A stretch of 64,000 bases of DNA from Streptomyces macrolidinus (lineage in GTDB: Bacteria; Actinomycetota; Actinomycetes; Streptomycetales; Streptomycetaceae), in assembly GCF_023887685.1 (NCBI RefSeq), contig NZ_JAMWMR010000001.1, positions 1-64,000 of the forward strand. Reading direction: 5' to 3'. The notes below the pieces were generated by a model, which was not told where the DNA came from, ran no database searches, and saw only the letters and a program-made list of their open reading frames with translations. Position 1 is the first letter of the stretch, and each line of letters starts with the position of its first letter. Positions 34,815 through 43,205 of the stretch are shown here, piece by piece. The position numbers and the translations under genes were made by a program.

Positions 34815-35954
34815 GTGAAAAATCGGCGCGAAGACGCTCAACTCAAGTGGCCTTCAATCGCGTCCGCGACCTGCGAAGTCGCGGTGAACACCCAGGTCTT
34901 CGCGGAGGCCGGGGGAACGGAGATCCCACGCACGACCGCGGACACCGCGGAGACGACGGTCCTTCAGCCGGACTCGGACATACGCGCCGGGAAGGAGGGC
35001 GCGGACCGACGTACGAGCGCGGGCTCGTCTGACTCGGCGAAGAGCACGAACGGGCGTACGGGTACGGATTCCTCCGGCTTGGCGGAGACCGAAGTCTTGC
35101 GCGCCGGTGCGGACTTGCCCGGTAGGGCGGGGGCCGGGGGCCTGTCCGCAGATGCCGGTCTCTCGGACGTCGGCGGCCCGTCGAGAGCCGGTGGTATACC
35201 CGGTCCCCGGGATCCCTGGGGCGGGGTTGAGCACGGGCATGATCCGCAGGAGGTGACCGTTCAGCTCGATGCCGTCGTGGTGCGGCCGGGGGACGGGATC
35301 GGGCGGGTTCAGGAGGGTGGGTCCCGGGCGGGAGACGGGGCCGACGGGCCGGTCTTCGTCGACGCGTCGGGCCGTCGCAGCCGCAGGTTCCGGCGGATCG
35401 GTATGGCCATCGCCCTCGCCTGCGCGGTCTACGCCATCGTCATCGTCGCCACGCTGATATCGGGCAACTCCAACGCCCCCTGGCTGCCCGTCCCCGGCCC
35501 GCAGGACGACGCCCCGGCCGGCAAGGTCGACACCTCGCCCCTCCCGGCGGACCCCGCGCAGCCCTCCGTACCGGCCGGCGCCTCCCCCGAGACGAGCGCG
35601 CCGACGCCCGAGGACCCGACGCCCTCGCCCGGCACCAGCGCCCAGGTCCCGGGAGTCTCCCCGAGCCCCGACCGGCCGGGCACCTCGGCCGACCCCGAGC
35701 CGACCGCGACCCACACCACCGAGAAGCCGGGATCCGGCGGGACCGCACCGAACTCCCCGCCACCGTCCACCCCCGCCTCGCCCACCCCGGACGACAGTCC
35801 GACGAGCGGCGGCCAGCCGACGAGTGACCCCTCGCCCCCGGACGACGGCGGCACGGACCCGACCGACGGCACCACAGCCAGTGGTCCCAGCAGCCAGATG
35901 CCCGTCACCGGGGAACCGTCCCCGTCTTCTTCGCTCCCGGAGAACGTCCTCTGA
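34815..35954 (+). CDS. matA: Single-pass membrane protein with long Pro/Ser/Thr-rich outer part (MatA-like)
   Basis: 379 residues. Cytoplasmic N-terminal half of about 190 residues (acidic, low complexity), basic stop RRSRRFRR, one membrane helix (about 195-217), then about 160 outer residues rich in Pro, Ser, Thr and Asp. No enzymatic motif. Its stop overlaps the ATG of the deacetylase/synthase gene by one base (TGATG). In Streptomyces this position corresponds to matA, needed with matB for poly-N-acetylglucosamine-dependent pellet formation; the symbol rests on that remembered synteny. Probably a scaffold or wall-spanning partner of MatB. Confidence 0.72.
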   Translation: MKNRREDAQLKWPSIASATCEVAVNTQVFAEAGGTEIPRTTADTAETTVLQPDSDIRAGKEGADRRTSAGSSDSAKSTNGRTGTDSSGLAETEVLRAGADLPGRAGAGGLSADAGLSDVGGPSRAGGIPGPRDPWGGVEHGHDPQEVTVQLDAVVVRPGDGIGRVQEGGSRAGDGADGPVFVDASGRRSRRFRRIGMAIALACAVYAIVIVATLISGNSNAPWLPVPGPQDDAPAGKVDTSPLPADPAQPSVPAGASPETSAPTPEDPTPSPGTSAQVPGVSPSPDRPGTSADPEPTATHTTEKPGSGGTAPNSPPPSTPASPTPDDSPTSGGQPTSDPSPPDDGGTDPTDGTTASGPSSQMPVTGEPSPSSSLPENVL

Positions 35955-38152
35955 TGGCATCCCGCCCCCGCCGTCCCCGGGCCGCGGCCCCACCCCGCGA
36001 CGGCCTCGCGCGCCGCCGTCTGCCCATGCGCCTGCTGCTGCCCATGCTCGTCCTGGTCGCCCTCGTCGCGATGCTGATGCTGCGCGGCTATGTGCACAGC
36101 GAGATCCTCGCCGACCACCGCATCCAGCCCGAGGCCGCGACCGACAAGGTGCCGGAGAAGATCCTGGAGGGCGGCCCGGTCATCGACACCCGCAGCGGAC
36201 GCGCCACGAGTCTGCGCGTGCCCGACCACCGCCTGGTCCTCACCTTCGACGACGGCCCCGACCCGACCTGGACCCCCAAGGTCCTGGACGTGCTCGCGAA
36301 GCACCACGCGCACGCGGTCTTCTTCGTCACCGGCACCATGGCCTCGCGCTACCCGGAGCTGGTCGACCGGATGGTGCGGGAGGGGCACGAGGTCGGCCTG
36401 CACACGTTCAACCACCCCGACCTCTCCTACCAGTCCGACAAGCGCATCGACTGGGAGCTGTCCACCAACCAGCTCGCGATCACCGGCGCCGCCGGGATCC
36501 GTACCTCTCTCTTCCGCCCGCCGTACTCCTCCTTCGCCGACGCCATGGACGACAAGTCCTGGCCGGTGACCGAGTACATCGGCAGCCGCGGCTACATCAC
36601 CGTCGTCAACGACACCGACAGCGAGGACTGGAAGAAGCCCGGCGTCGAGGAGATCATCCGCCGGGCCACGCCGCACGACGGCAAGGGCGCGATCGTCCTC
36701 ATGCACGACTCCGGTGGCGACCGCCGCCAGACCGTGCAGGCGCTGGACCGCTTCCTGCCCGGGCTCCAGTCCGAGGGCTACAAGTTCGAGAACCTCACCG
36801 AGGCGCTCGGCGCGCCCAGCGCGCTCACCCCGGTCACCGGCCCCGAGCTGTGGCAGGGCAAGGCCTGGATCTTCCTGGTCCGGGTCTCGGACGACATCAC
36901 CGGCGTGCTGGTCGTCGGCCTCGCCGTGATCGGCGCCCTCGTCATCGGCCGCTTCGCCCTGATGCTGCTGCTGTCCGGCATCCACGCCCGCCGGGTGCGC
37001 CGCCGCGGCTTCGGCTGGGGACCGGCGGTCACCGAACCGGTCTCGGTGCTGGTACCGGCGTACAACGAGGCCAAGTGCATCGAGAACACGGTGCGTTCGT
37101 TGACGGCGAGCGAGCACCCCGTAGAAGTGATCGTCATCGACGACGGCTCGACGGACGGCACGGCCCGCATCGTGGAGAGCCTCGGTCTGCCGGGTGTGCG
37201 GGTGATCCGCCAGCGCAACGCGGGCAAGCCCGCCGCGCTCAACCGGGGCCTGGCGAACGCGAGTCACGACCTGATCGTGATGATGGACGGCGACACGGTC
37301 TTCGAACCGGCGACCGTCCGTGAACTCGTCCAGCCCTTCGGCGACCCACGGGTCGGCGCCGTCGCGGGCAACGCCAAGGTCGGCAACCGGGACTCCCTGA
37401 TCGGCGCCTGGCAGCACATCGAGTACGTGATGGGCTTCAACCTCGACCGCCGGATGTACGACGTCCTGCGCTGCATGCCGACGATCCCCGGCGCGGTCGG
37501 CGCCTTCCGGCGCTCGGCGCTGGAGCGGGTCGGCGGCATGAGCGACGACACGCTCGCCGAGGACACCGACATCACCATGGCGCTGCACCGCGACGGCTGG
37601 CGGGTGGTGTACGCGGAGAACGCCCGCGCCTGGACGGAGGCGCCCGAGTCGGTCCAGCAGCTCTGGTCCCAGCGCTACCGCTGGTCGTACGGCACGATGC
37701 AGGCGATCTGGAAGCACCGTCGCGCCCTCGTGGAACGGGGCCCCTCGGGCCGCTTCGGTCGCGTCGGGCTGCCGCTGGTATCGCTGTTCATGGTGGTGGC
37801 CCCGCTGCTGGCGCCCCTCATCGACGTCTTCCTGCTGTACGGCGTGGTCTTCGGCCCGACACAGAAGACGGTCGTGGCCTGGCTCGGCGTCCTCGGGATC
37901 CAGGCCTTCTGCGCGGCCTACGCCTTCCGGCTCGACCGCGAGCGCATGTCCCACCTCATCTCGCTGCCCCTTCAGCAGCTCCTCTACCGCCAGCTCATGT
38001 ACGTGGTGCTGCTCCAGTCGTGGATCACGGCGGTCACCGGCGGCCGACTGCGCTGGCAGAAGCTGCGGCGCACGGGTGCCGTCGCGGCACCCGGCGGCCC
38101 GGGGCAGCGGCGGCGGACCCACCACGCCGGAGATCGGAGGCCGGTGGCATGA
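35954..38152 (+). CDS. matB: Bifunctional NodB-type deacetylase / GT2 polysaccharide synthase (MatB-like)
   Basis: 732 residues. N-terminal membrane helix, then an outer polysaccharide deacetylase (about 85-300) with LTFDDGPDPTW, HTFNHP and RPPYSS. A second helix leads to a cytoplasmic GT2 synthase (about 355-600) with VLVPAYNE, VIDDGSTDGT, MMDGDTVFE, LAEDTD and QRYRW, the set found in processive hexosaminyl synthases; C-terminal membrane helices follow. It fuses PgaB- and PgaC-like activities, so it can make and partly deacetylate poly-N-acetylglucosamine at the hyphal surface. Coupled to the genes on both sides by 1- and 4-nt overlaps. Confidence 0.92.
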   Translation: MASRPRRPRAAAPPRDGLARRRLPMRLLLPMLVLVALVAMLMLRGYVHSEILADHRIQPEAATDKVPEKILEGGPVIDTRSGRATSLRVPDHRLVLTFDDGPDPTWTPKVLDVLAKHHAHAVFFVTGTMASRYPELVDRMVREGHEVGLHTFNHPDLSYQSDKRIDWELSTNQLAITGAAGIRTSLFRPPYSSFADAMDDKSWPVTEYIGSRGYITVVNDTDSEDWKKPGVEEIIRRATPHDGKGAIVLMHDSGGDRRQTVQALDRFLPGLQSEGYKFENLTEALGAPSALTPVTGPELWQGKAWIFLVRVSDDITGVLVVGLAVIGALVIGRFALMLLLSGIHARRVRRRGFGWGPAVTEPVSVLVPAYNEAKCIENTVRSLTASEHPVEVIVIDDGSTDGTARIVESLGLPGVRVIRQRNAGKPAALNRGLANASHDLIVMMDGDTVFEPATVRELVQPFGDPRVGAVAGNAKVGNRDSLIGAWQHIEYVMGFNLDRRMYDVLRCMPTIPGAVGAFRRSALERVGGMSDDTLAEDTDITMALHRDGWRVVYAENARAWTEAPESVQQLWSQRYRWSYGTMQAIWKHRRALVERGPSGRFGRVGLPLVSLFMVVAPLLAPLIDVFLLYGVVFGPTQKTVVAWLGVLGIQAFCAAYAFRLDRERMSHLISLPLQQLLYRQLMYVVLLQSWITAVTGGRLRWQKLRRTGAVAAPGGPGQRRRTHHAGDRRPVA

Positions 38153-39414
38153 CCCACGGATACCCGACCGGCACGGGTGCGCACCCGGAGCCGACGCCCT
38201 CGGTGGACGTCCCGCGGCAGCGCACGGCCCATCCCGCGCCCACCGCGCCGAAGCCGGGCCGGGACCGCTATCTGGACCTGCTGCGCTCCATCGCCCTGGT
38301 CCGCGTGGTGGTCTACCACCTGTTCGGCTGGGCGTGGCTGTCGGTGCTGTTCCCCTCGATGGGCGTGATGTTCGCGCTCGCGGGGTCGCTGATGGCGCGC
38401 TCCCTCAGCCGCCCGGCGCTGAGCGTGATCAAGAGCCGGGTGCGCAGGCTGCTGCCGCCGCTCTGGGCGTTCAGCGCGGTGGTGCTGCCCCTGCTGTTCG
38501 TGGGCGGCTGGAACCCGGTGAAGGACCCGGACAACGGCGGCACCTGGGGCCTGGTCGAGCTGATCGACTACATCGTCCCGATCGGCGCCCCGCCCTATCC
38601 CTGGCACGCGGGCACGCTGTCCGGCCTCGTGGACGACAGTTGGGCGGACCAGGCGGCGGGCCCCCTGTGGTACCTGCGCGCCTACCTCTGGTTCGTGGTG
38701 GCCTCGCCCCTGCTGCTGTGGGCGTTCCGCCGGGTCCCGTGGGCGACGCTGCTGGCCCCGCTGGGGCTGACCGCGATCGTCGGCACCGGCCTCGTGACCA
38801 TCCCCGGTGAGACGGGCAACGCGGTCACGGACTTCGGGGTCTACGGAAGCTGCTGGGTGCTGGGCTTCGCCCACCAGGAGGGCGTGCTGGCGAAGGTGCC
38901 GCGCTATGCCGCCGTCTCCTGCGCGACCCTGGTGATGGCGTTCGGCCTGTGGTGGGCCTCGGGCCACCTGGGCGAGGACGGCTGGGACCTCAACGACATC
39001 CCGCTGGCCCAGGCGACCTGGTCCCTCGGGTTCGTGGTGATCCTGCTGCAGTACTCCCCGTCGTGGCGCGAACTGCCGGGCCCGCTGCGCAGATGGGACA
39101 AGGTGATCACGCTGTCCAACAACCGCGCGGTCACCATCTATCTGTGGCACAACCTGCTGATCATGGCCACGGTCCCGCTCATCGACCTGGGCTACCGGCT
39201 GCCGTTCATGCAGAGCGAGAGAGCGTCGTCCGCGCTCGACTCGACGTACACGATGTGGATGTTCTTCCTCGTCTGGCCACTGATCGCACTGGCGATCGCC
39301 GCCTTCGGCTGGATCGAGGACCTCGCGGCACGACGCCCCCCACGCCTGTGGCCGAACGGCACGAAGCGAAACAGGGCCGGCGACGGAAGCGGGGCACACG
39401 CACCTCGGGGATGA
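38149..39414 (+). CDS. Membrane acyltransferase (acyltransferase 3 type)
   Basis: 421 residues, about ten membrane helices. The opening RDRYLDLLRSIALVRVVVYH contains the RxxAxxRVxxYH-like signature; here RSIALVRVVVYHLFGW keeps the key His. LWYLRAYLWFV and ITLSNNRAVTIYLWHNLL are further family marks. ATG 38149 overlaps the matB stop by 4 nt (ATGA), so it belongs to the mat operon and most simply O-acylates the same polysaccharide; that is inference. A 20-bp terminator lies 172 nt downstream. Confidence 0.88.
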   Translation: MTHGYPTGTGAHPEPTPSVDVPRQRTAHPAPTAPKPGRDRYLDLLRSIALVRVVVYHLFGWAWLSVLFPSMGVMFALAGSLMARSLSRPALSVIKSRVRRLLPPLWAFSAVVLPLLFVGGWNPVKDPDNGGTWGLVELIDYIVPIGAPPYPWHAGTLSGLVDDSWADQAAGPLWYLRAYLWFVVASPLLLWAFRRVPWATLLAPLGLTAIVGTGLVTIPGETGNAVTDFGVYGSCWVLGFAHQEGVLAKVPRYAAVSCATLVMAFGLWWASGHLGEDGWDLNDIPLAQATWSLGFVVILLQYSPSWRELPGPLRRWDKVITLSNNRAVTIYLWHNLLIMATVPLIDLGYRLPFMQSERASSALDSTYTMWMFFLVWPLIALAIAAFGWIEDLAARRPPRLWPNGTKRNRAGDGSGAHAPRG

Positions 39415-39714
39415 CAGCCGGGGCGCCCGATTCCGTTCAGCGCGGGCCGGCCCCGGTTCCCGCAGCGCGGGTCCCGATCCGGCAAGGTCGGTTCCGGGTT
39501 CGGGAACGTGGTTCCCGGCTCCGACCGGGGAGTTCGGGGTGTACGGGCCCTTCCGTCGGCGTGCGGGGCGGGGCACTGTAGGGGCAGGGCCTGTCGGGTC
39601 GCCCGTCCACGGCGGGCGACCCGACAGGCCCTGACGACCCCCACAGACGCCACCCTCGCGTGGACTCACCGGCCGTCGCGCCCGCGGCGGCGACTTCAAG
39701 GCGGTGACAGGAAC
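39415..39714 (+). other. Gap after the mat operon
   Basis: 300 bp without a gene. Contains a short CGGGAAC/GTTCCCG hairpin (39501-39517) amid repeated GGTTCC elements, and the strong terminator at 39586. The next gene has AGGA before its start. Confidence 0.5.
39586..39632. terminator. Very long terminator hairpin
   Basis: Perfect 20-bp arms: AGGGCCTGTCGGGTCGCCCG at 39586-39605 and its complement at 39613-39632, around a 7-nt loop. Ends the mat unit. Confidence 0.85.
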
Positions 39715-40302
39715 ATGGCATCGGGCTCCCCCACAGCCCCGTACGATCTGCGCTTCGACTCCGGGCGGATCTGCCTGGACTTGCTGGCGACGACCCACCC
39801 CGGTGAACGGCTCGGCTCATTGGACCGGCTCCGGGCCTGGATCATCGGCGCCGGGCTGGTCCCGGCGGGCACACCACTGGCCGCAGCCGGTCCGGAATGG
39901 CTGCCGGCCTTCCATGAACTACGCGTCCAGATAGGGCAGTTGGTGTACGGAGAACTGAAGGGACGGCCCTCCGACGCGGCGCTGGCCCGCGTCAACGAGG
40001 TCGCGCGAGGGGCGCCGCCCGCGCTCTGCGCCGTCCGTGGCGCGGACGGCGGCCTGATCCGGCGCCTGCGCCCGCTGCCGGAATGCGGGGAACTGCTGGC
40101 CGTGGTGGCCCGCGAGGCGATCGAGCTGCTGACGGACCCCGGGACCCGGGCGGGCCTGCGGCAGTGCGAGGGCGACAACTGCCCCCTCGTCTATCTCGAC
40201 ATGTCCCGCGGCAGACGCCGCCGCTGGTGCTCCAGCGAGGTGTGCGGCAACCGCGAACGCGTCGCCCGCCACCGCCGCCGGACGGCACTGACCCGCGCCT
40301 GA
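39715..40302 (+). CDS. CGNR zinc-finger, ABATE-domain regulator
   Basis: 195 residues. N-terminal ABATE-type ligand domain (RFDSGRICLDLLATTH) and a C-terminal CGNR zinc finger: C(EGDN)C near 151-156 and the WCSSEVCGNRERVARHRRR signature, a probable DNA-binding element. Likely a stress-responsive regulator. ATG 39715 has AGGA 4 nt upstream. Monocistronic, between the mat terminator and the helicase gene. Confidence 0.85.
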   Translation: MASGSPTAPYDLRFDSGRICLDLLATTHPGERLGSLDRLRAWIIGAGLVPAGTPLAAAGPEWLPAFHELRVQIGQLVYGELKGRPSDAALARVNEVARGAPPALCAVRGADGGLIRRLRPLPECGELLAVVAREAIELLTDPGTRAGLRQCEGDNCPLVYLDMSRGRRRRWCSSEVCGNRERVARHRRRTALTRA

Positions 40303-40421
40303 GGGCGGTCCGGCCGGGGCTGCGCGGAGGCGTTCGCGCGGCTCCGGGGGACCTTCCGTAGCCTCCCGCGGCCCCCTTCGCGTACGGTAGACGGCTGCCC
40401 AGCACGTCAGAAGGGGGCCCG

Positions 40422-42731
40422 GTGGCCGCTCAGGCTCAACAGGAAACCGCGCTCGGCCCGGTCGGCACGTCCGCGCACGACTCGCTCCGCGACCGGGAGA
40501 TCAGCGTCGAACAACAACACCTGGACCGGGTGTACCGGCGCCTCGAGGAGAAGATCCACGAGGCGGAGTTCCTGATGAACGACGCCGCCCAGCGCGGCCA
40601 CGTCGGCACGCCCGGCGCGCTCGCCGAACGCGACGCACAGGTCTTCCGGGCGGGTATCCACCTCAACCGGCTCAACAACGAGTTCGAGGACTTCCTCTTC
40701 GGCCGTATCGACCTGCTGCTCGGCAAGGACGGCAAGAAGGGACCGGACGGCGCGTACACGGCCGTCGAGCCCGCCGAGGGCGCGGTCCGGCCCGACAACA
40801 CCGCCGACATCGCCGAGACCCTGCACATCGGCCGCATCGGCGTCCTCGACGAGGAGTACGCGCCCCTGGTCATCGACTGGCGCGCACCCGCCGCGGCCCC
40901 CTTCTACCGCTCGACCCCGGTCGACCCCGGCCGGGTCGTACGGCGCCGCGTCATCCGCTCCAAGGGCCGCAAGGTGCTCGGTGTCGAGGACGACCTGATG
41001 CGCCCCGAACTGACGGCGCGCCTCGACGGCCGCGAGCTGCCCGTGATCGGCGACGGCGCCCTGATGGCCGCCCTCGGCCAGGCGCGCACCCACACCATGC
41101 GGGACATCGTGGCCTCGATCCAGGCCGAGCAGGACCTCGTGATCCGCGCCCCCGCCGCCTCCGTGACCTACGTCGAGGGCGGCCCCGGCACCGGCAAGAC
41201 GGCCGTGGCCCTGCACCGGGCCGCCTACCTCCTCTACCAGGACCGGCGCCGGTACGCGGGCGGCATCCTGATCGTCTCGCCCACCCCGCTGCTCGTCGCC
41301 TACACCGAGGGCGTGCTGCCGTCCCTCGGCGAGGAGGGGCAGGTCGCCATCCGCGCCGTCGGCTCGCTCGTCGACGGCGTCCAGGCCACGGTGTACGACT
41401 CCCCGTCGGTGGCCCGCGCCAAGGGCTCGTACCGCATGCTCAAGGTGGTACGGAAGGCCGCGCGCGGCGCCCTGGAGCGCGGTGACGCGCCCACCCGGCT
41501 CAGGGTCGTCGCCTTCGGCCGCCGCATCGAACTGGACGCCGAGGAACTGGAGCGCGTCCGGCGCACCGCCCTGAGCGGCACCGCCCCGGTGAACCTGCTG
41601 CGCCCGCGCGCCCGCAGGCTGCTCCTGGACGCCCTGTGGGTCCGCTCCGGCGCGGCAGGCCGCCACACCGACCCCGAACTGGCCGCCGAGCTGCGCTCCT
41701 CCTTCGACGAGGACATCCTCTGCGAGGACTCCTTCACCGAGTTCCTGGACGCCTGGTGGCCCGAGCTGACCCCGCGCGCCGTCCTCGACGCGATGGCCGA
41801 CGAGAAGCGGCTCGGCCGCTGGGCGCGGCGCATCCTCACCCCAGGCGAGGTCCGCAAGGTCGCGCGGTCCCTGCGGCGGGACGGGCTGTCCGTGCACGAC
41901 GTGGCCGTCCTGGACGAACTCCAGGCCGTCCTCGGCGTACCGGCCCGCCCGCGCAAGAAGCGCGAGCTGGACCCGCTCGACCAGCTCACCGGCCTCGAGG
42001 AGCTGATGCCCGTACGCGAGGAGTCCCAGCGCGAGCGCGCCGAGCGCCTCGCCCAGGAGCGGACCGAGTACGCGCATGTGATCGTCGACGAGGCGCAGGA
42101 CCTCACGCCGATGCAGTGGCGGATGATCGGGCGGCGCGGGCGGCACGCCACCTGGACGGTGGTCGGCGACCCGGCCCAGTCGTCCTGGTCCGACCCGGAC
42201 GAGGCGGCCGAGGCCCGCGACGAGGCCCTGGGCACGCGCCCGCGCCGCCGCTTCACGCTCACGGTCAACTACCGCAACCCCGCCGAGATCGCCGACCTGG
42301 CTGCCAAGGTGCTGGCGCTCGCCATGCCCGGCTCCGAGGCCCCCTCCGCCGTCCGCTCCACGGGCGTCGAGCCCCGCTTCTCGATCGCGCGGGACGCGCT
42401 CGGCGAGACCGTCCGCGCGGAGGCCGCCCGGCTGCTCGACATGGTGGACGGCACGGTCGGCGTGGTCGTCGCGATGAACCGGCGCCAGGAGGCGGCCCGC
42501 TGGCTGGACGGCCTCGGCGACCGCGTCGTGGCGCTCGGCAGCCTGGAGGCCAAGGGTCTGGAGTACGACGCGACGGTCGTCGTCTCGCCCGCGGAGATCG
42601 CCGACGAGAGCCCCGCGGGCCTGCGGGTGCTGTACGTGGCGCTGACCCGGGCGACACAGCAGTTGACGGTCGTCTCGGGCGAACGGGACGAGCCGGACGC
42701 GGCCGGGGTACCGGATCTGCTGCGCGACTGA
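40422..42731 (+). CDS. HelD-like UvrD-family helicase acting on RNA polymerase
   Basis: 769 residues from GTG 40422 (AAGGGGG upstream). A charged coiled-coil N-terminus (about 20-100) precedes the ATPase. Walker A GGPGTGKTAVAL is at about 254; VIVDEAQDLTPMQW, VVGDPAQS and LYVALTRATQQL are superfamily 1 motifs. This is the HelD architecture, in which the N-terminal arm pries stalled RNA polymerase off DNA; a Streptomyces member (HelR) protects against rifamycins. I see no rifamycin-associated element upstream, so housekeeping recycling is more likely. Ends in a strong terminator with tandem repeats. Confidence 0.86.
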   Translation: MAAQAQQETALGPVGTSAHDSLRDREISVEQQHLDRVYRRLEEKIHEAEFLMNDAAQRGHVGTPGALAERDAQVFRAGIHLNRLNNEFEDFLFGRIDLLLGKDGKKGPDGAYTAVEPAEGAVRPDNTADIAETLHIGRIGVLDEEYAPLVIDWRAPAAAPFYRSTPVDPGRVVRRRVIRSKGRKVLGVEDDLMRPELTARLDGRELPVIGDGALMAALGQARTHTMRDIVASIQAEQDLVIRAPAASVTYVEGGPGTGKTAVALHRAAYLLYQDRRRYAGGILIVSPTPLLVAYTEGVLPSLGEEGQVAIRAVGSLVDGVQATVYDSPSVARAKGSYRMLKVVRKAARGALERGDAPTRLRVVAFGRRIELDAEELERVRRTALSGTAPVNLLRPRARRLLLDALWVRSGAAGRHTDPELAAELRSSFDEDILCEDSFTEFLDAWWPELTPRAVLDAMADEKRLGRWARRILTPGEVRKVARSLRRDGLSVHDVAVLDELQAVLGVPARPRKKRELDPLDQLTGLEELMPVREESQRERAERLAQERTEYAHVIVDEAQDLTPMQWRMIGRRGRHATWTVVGDPAQSSWSDPDEAAEARDEALGTRPRRRFTLTVNYRNPAEIADLAAKVLALAMPGSEAPSAVRSTGVEPRFSIARDALGETVRAEAARLLDMVDGTVGVVVAMNRRQEAARWLDGLGDRVVALGSLEAKGLEYDATVVVSPAEIADESPAGLRVLYVALTRATQQLTVVSGERDEPDAAGVPDLLRD

Positions 42732-42817
42732 GCCGTACGCCGACGCCGCGGAGAGCCGTACGCCGACGCCGCGGGAGCCGTGTTCCCGTGCCGGGCGAGC
42801 CGCGTTCCCGTGCCGGG
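42730..42817 (+). repeat. Two pairs of tandem direct repeats after the helicase gene
   Basis: A 22-bp unit beginning GAGCCGTACGCCGAC is repeated exactly at 42730-42751 and 42753-42774. A related 21-bp unit beginning GAGCCGYGTTCCCG follows at 42775-42795 and 42797-42817 with one mismatch. The first copy overlaps the helicase stop codon and the last feeds into the terminator stem. Confidence 0.8.
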
Positions 42818-42840
42818 AGGATGAACTCCCGGCGCGGGAA
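42805..42840 (+). terminator. Helicase gene terminator
   Basis: 15-bp stem with one G-U pair: TTCCCGTGCCGGGAG (42805-42819) with CTCCCGGCGCGGGAA (42826-42840) around GATGAA. Confidence 0.8.
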
Positions 42841-42872
42841 TGGCCTTGCGCCGTCTGTTTGTTAGCCTGGAG

Positions 42873-43022
42873 GTGACACCGGCCCGATCCAAGCCCCCGG
42901 GCCCAACCTTTGTCGCTACGAGCGACCACTTGCCGCGAGGCGAGCATGGCGGGTCGGTGTCACTGAAAGCCCGACCTGAACGTCGAAGAGGTCCGCGTCG
43001 TCCGTGACGCGGACCTCTTGTG
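42873..43022 (+). ncRNA. Candidate structured RNA (small RNA or riboswitch-like attenuator)
   Basis: TAGCCT at 42863-42868 is a possible -10 box. The 14-bp helix GTGACACCGGCCCG (42873-42886) with CGGGTCGGTGTCAC (42950-42963; one G-U) closes a junction holding GTCGC/GCGAC (42912-42926) and CTTGCC/GGCGAG around GCGA (42929-42944). Next, CCGACC (42971-42976) could pair with GGTCGG of the closing helix, or GACCT (42973-42977) with AGGTC in the terminator arm. The terminator has 14-bp arms AAGAGGTCCGCGTC and GACGCGGACCTCTT (42986-43019). I recall, unverified, that S. coelicolor has a small RNA in the equivalent gap. Malic enzyme starts 184 nt later. Confidence 0.65.
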
Positions 43023-43062
43023 TTGGGCGCCACGCCCTGCTTCTCGCGCGGGCCGCTTCTCG

Positions 43063-43116
43063 TATGGTGGAAGCGCCTTTCCGAACGTTCCGATGAGCAG
43101 CGAACACAACGTTCGC
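43063..43116 (+). promoter_or_regulatory. Malic enzyme promoter and two palindromes
   Basis: TATGGT (43063-43068) is a likely -10. Downstream lie GAACGTTC (43083-43090) and GCGAAC-N5-GTTCGC (43100-43116), centres about 22 bp apart, suiting a regulator bound on one face of the helix. Confidence 0.5.
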
Positions 43117-43205
43117 AATCCGGTGCGGTTACCGCGTACTCGCCGGTAGGTGCGACGATTCGGACGGCAATCGGCGACACACGGTGAAAGCAGAGGAAGT
43201 CGGCC

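Noticed and set aside
40330..40421. Rifamycin-associated element before the HelD-like gene
   Set aside because: No matching inverted motif seen, so I do not call the gene helR.
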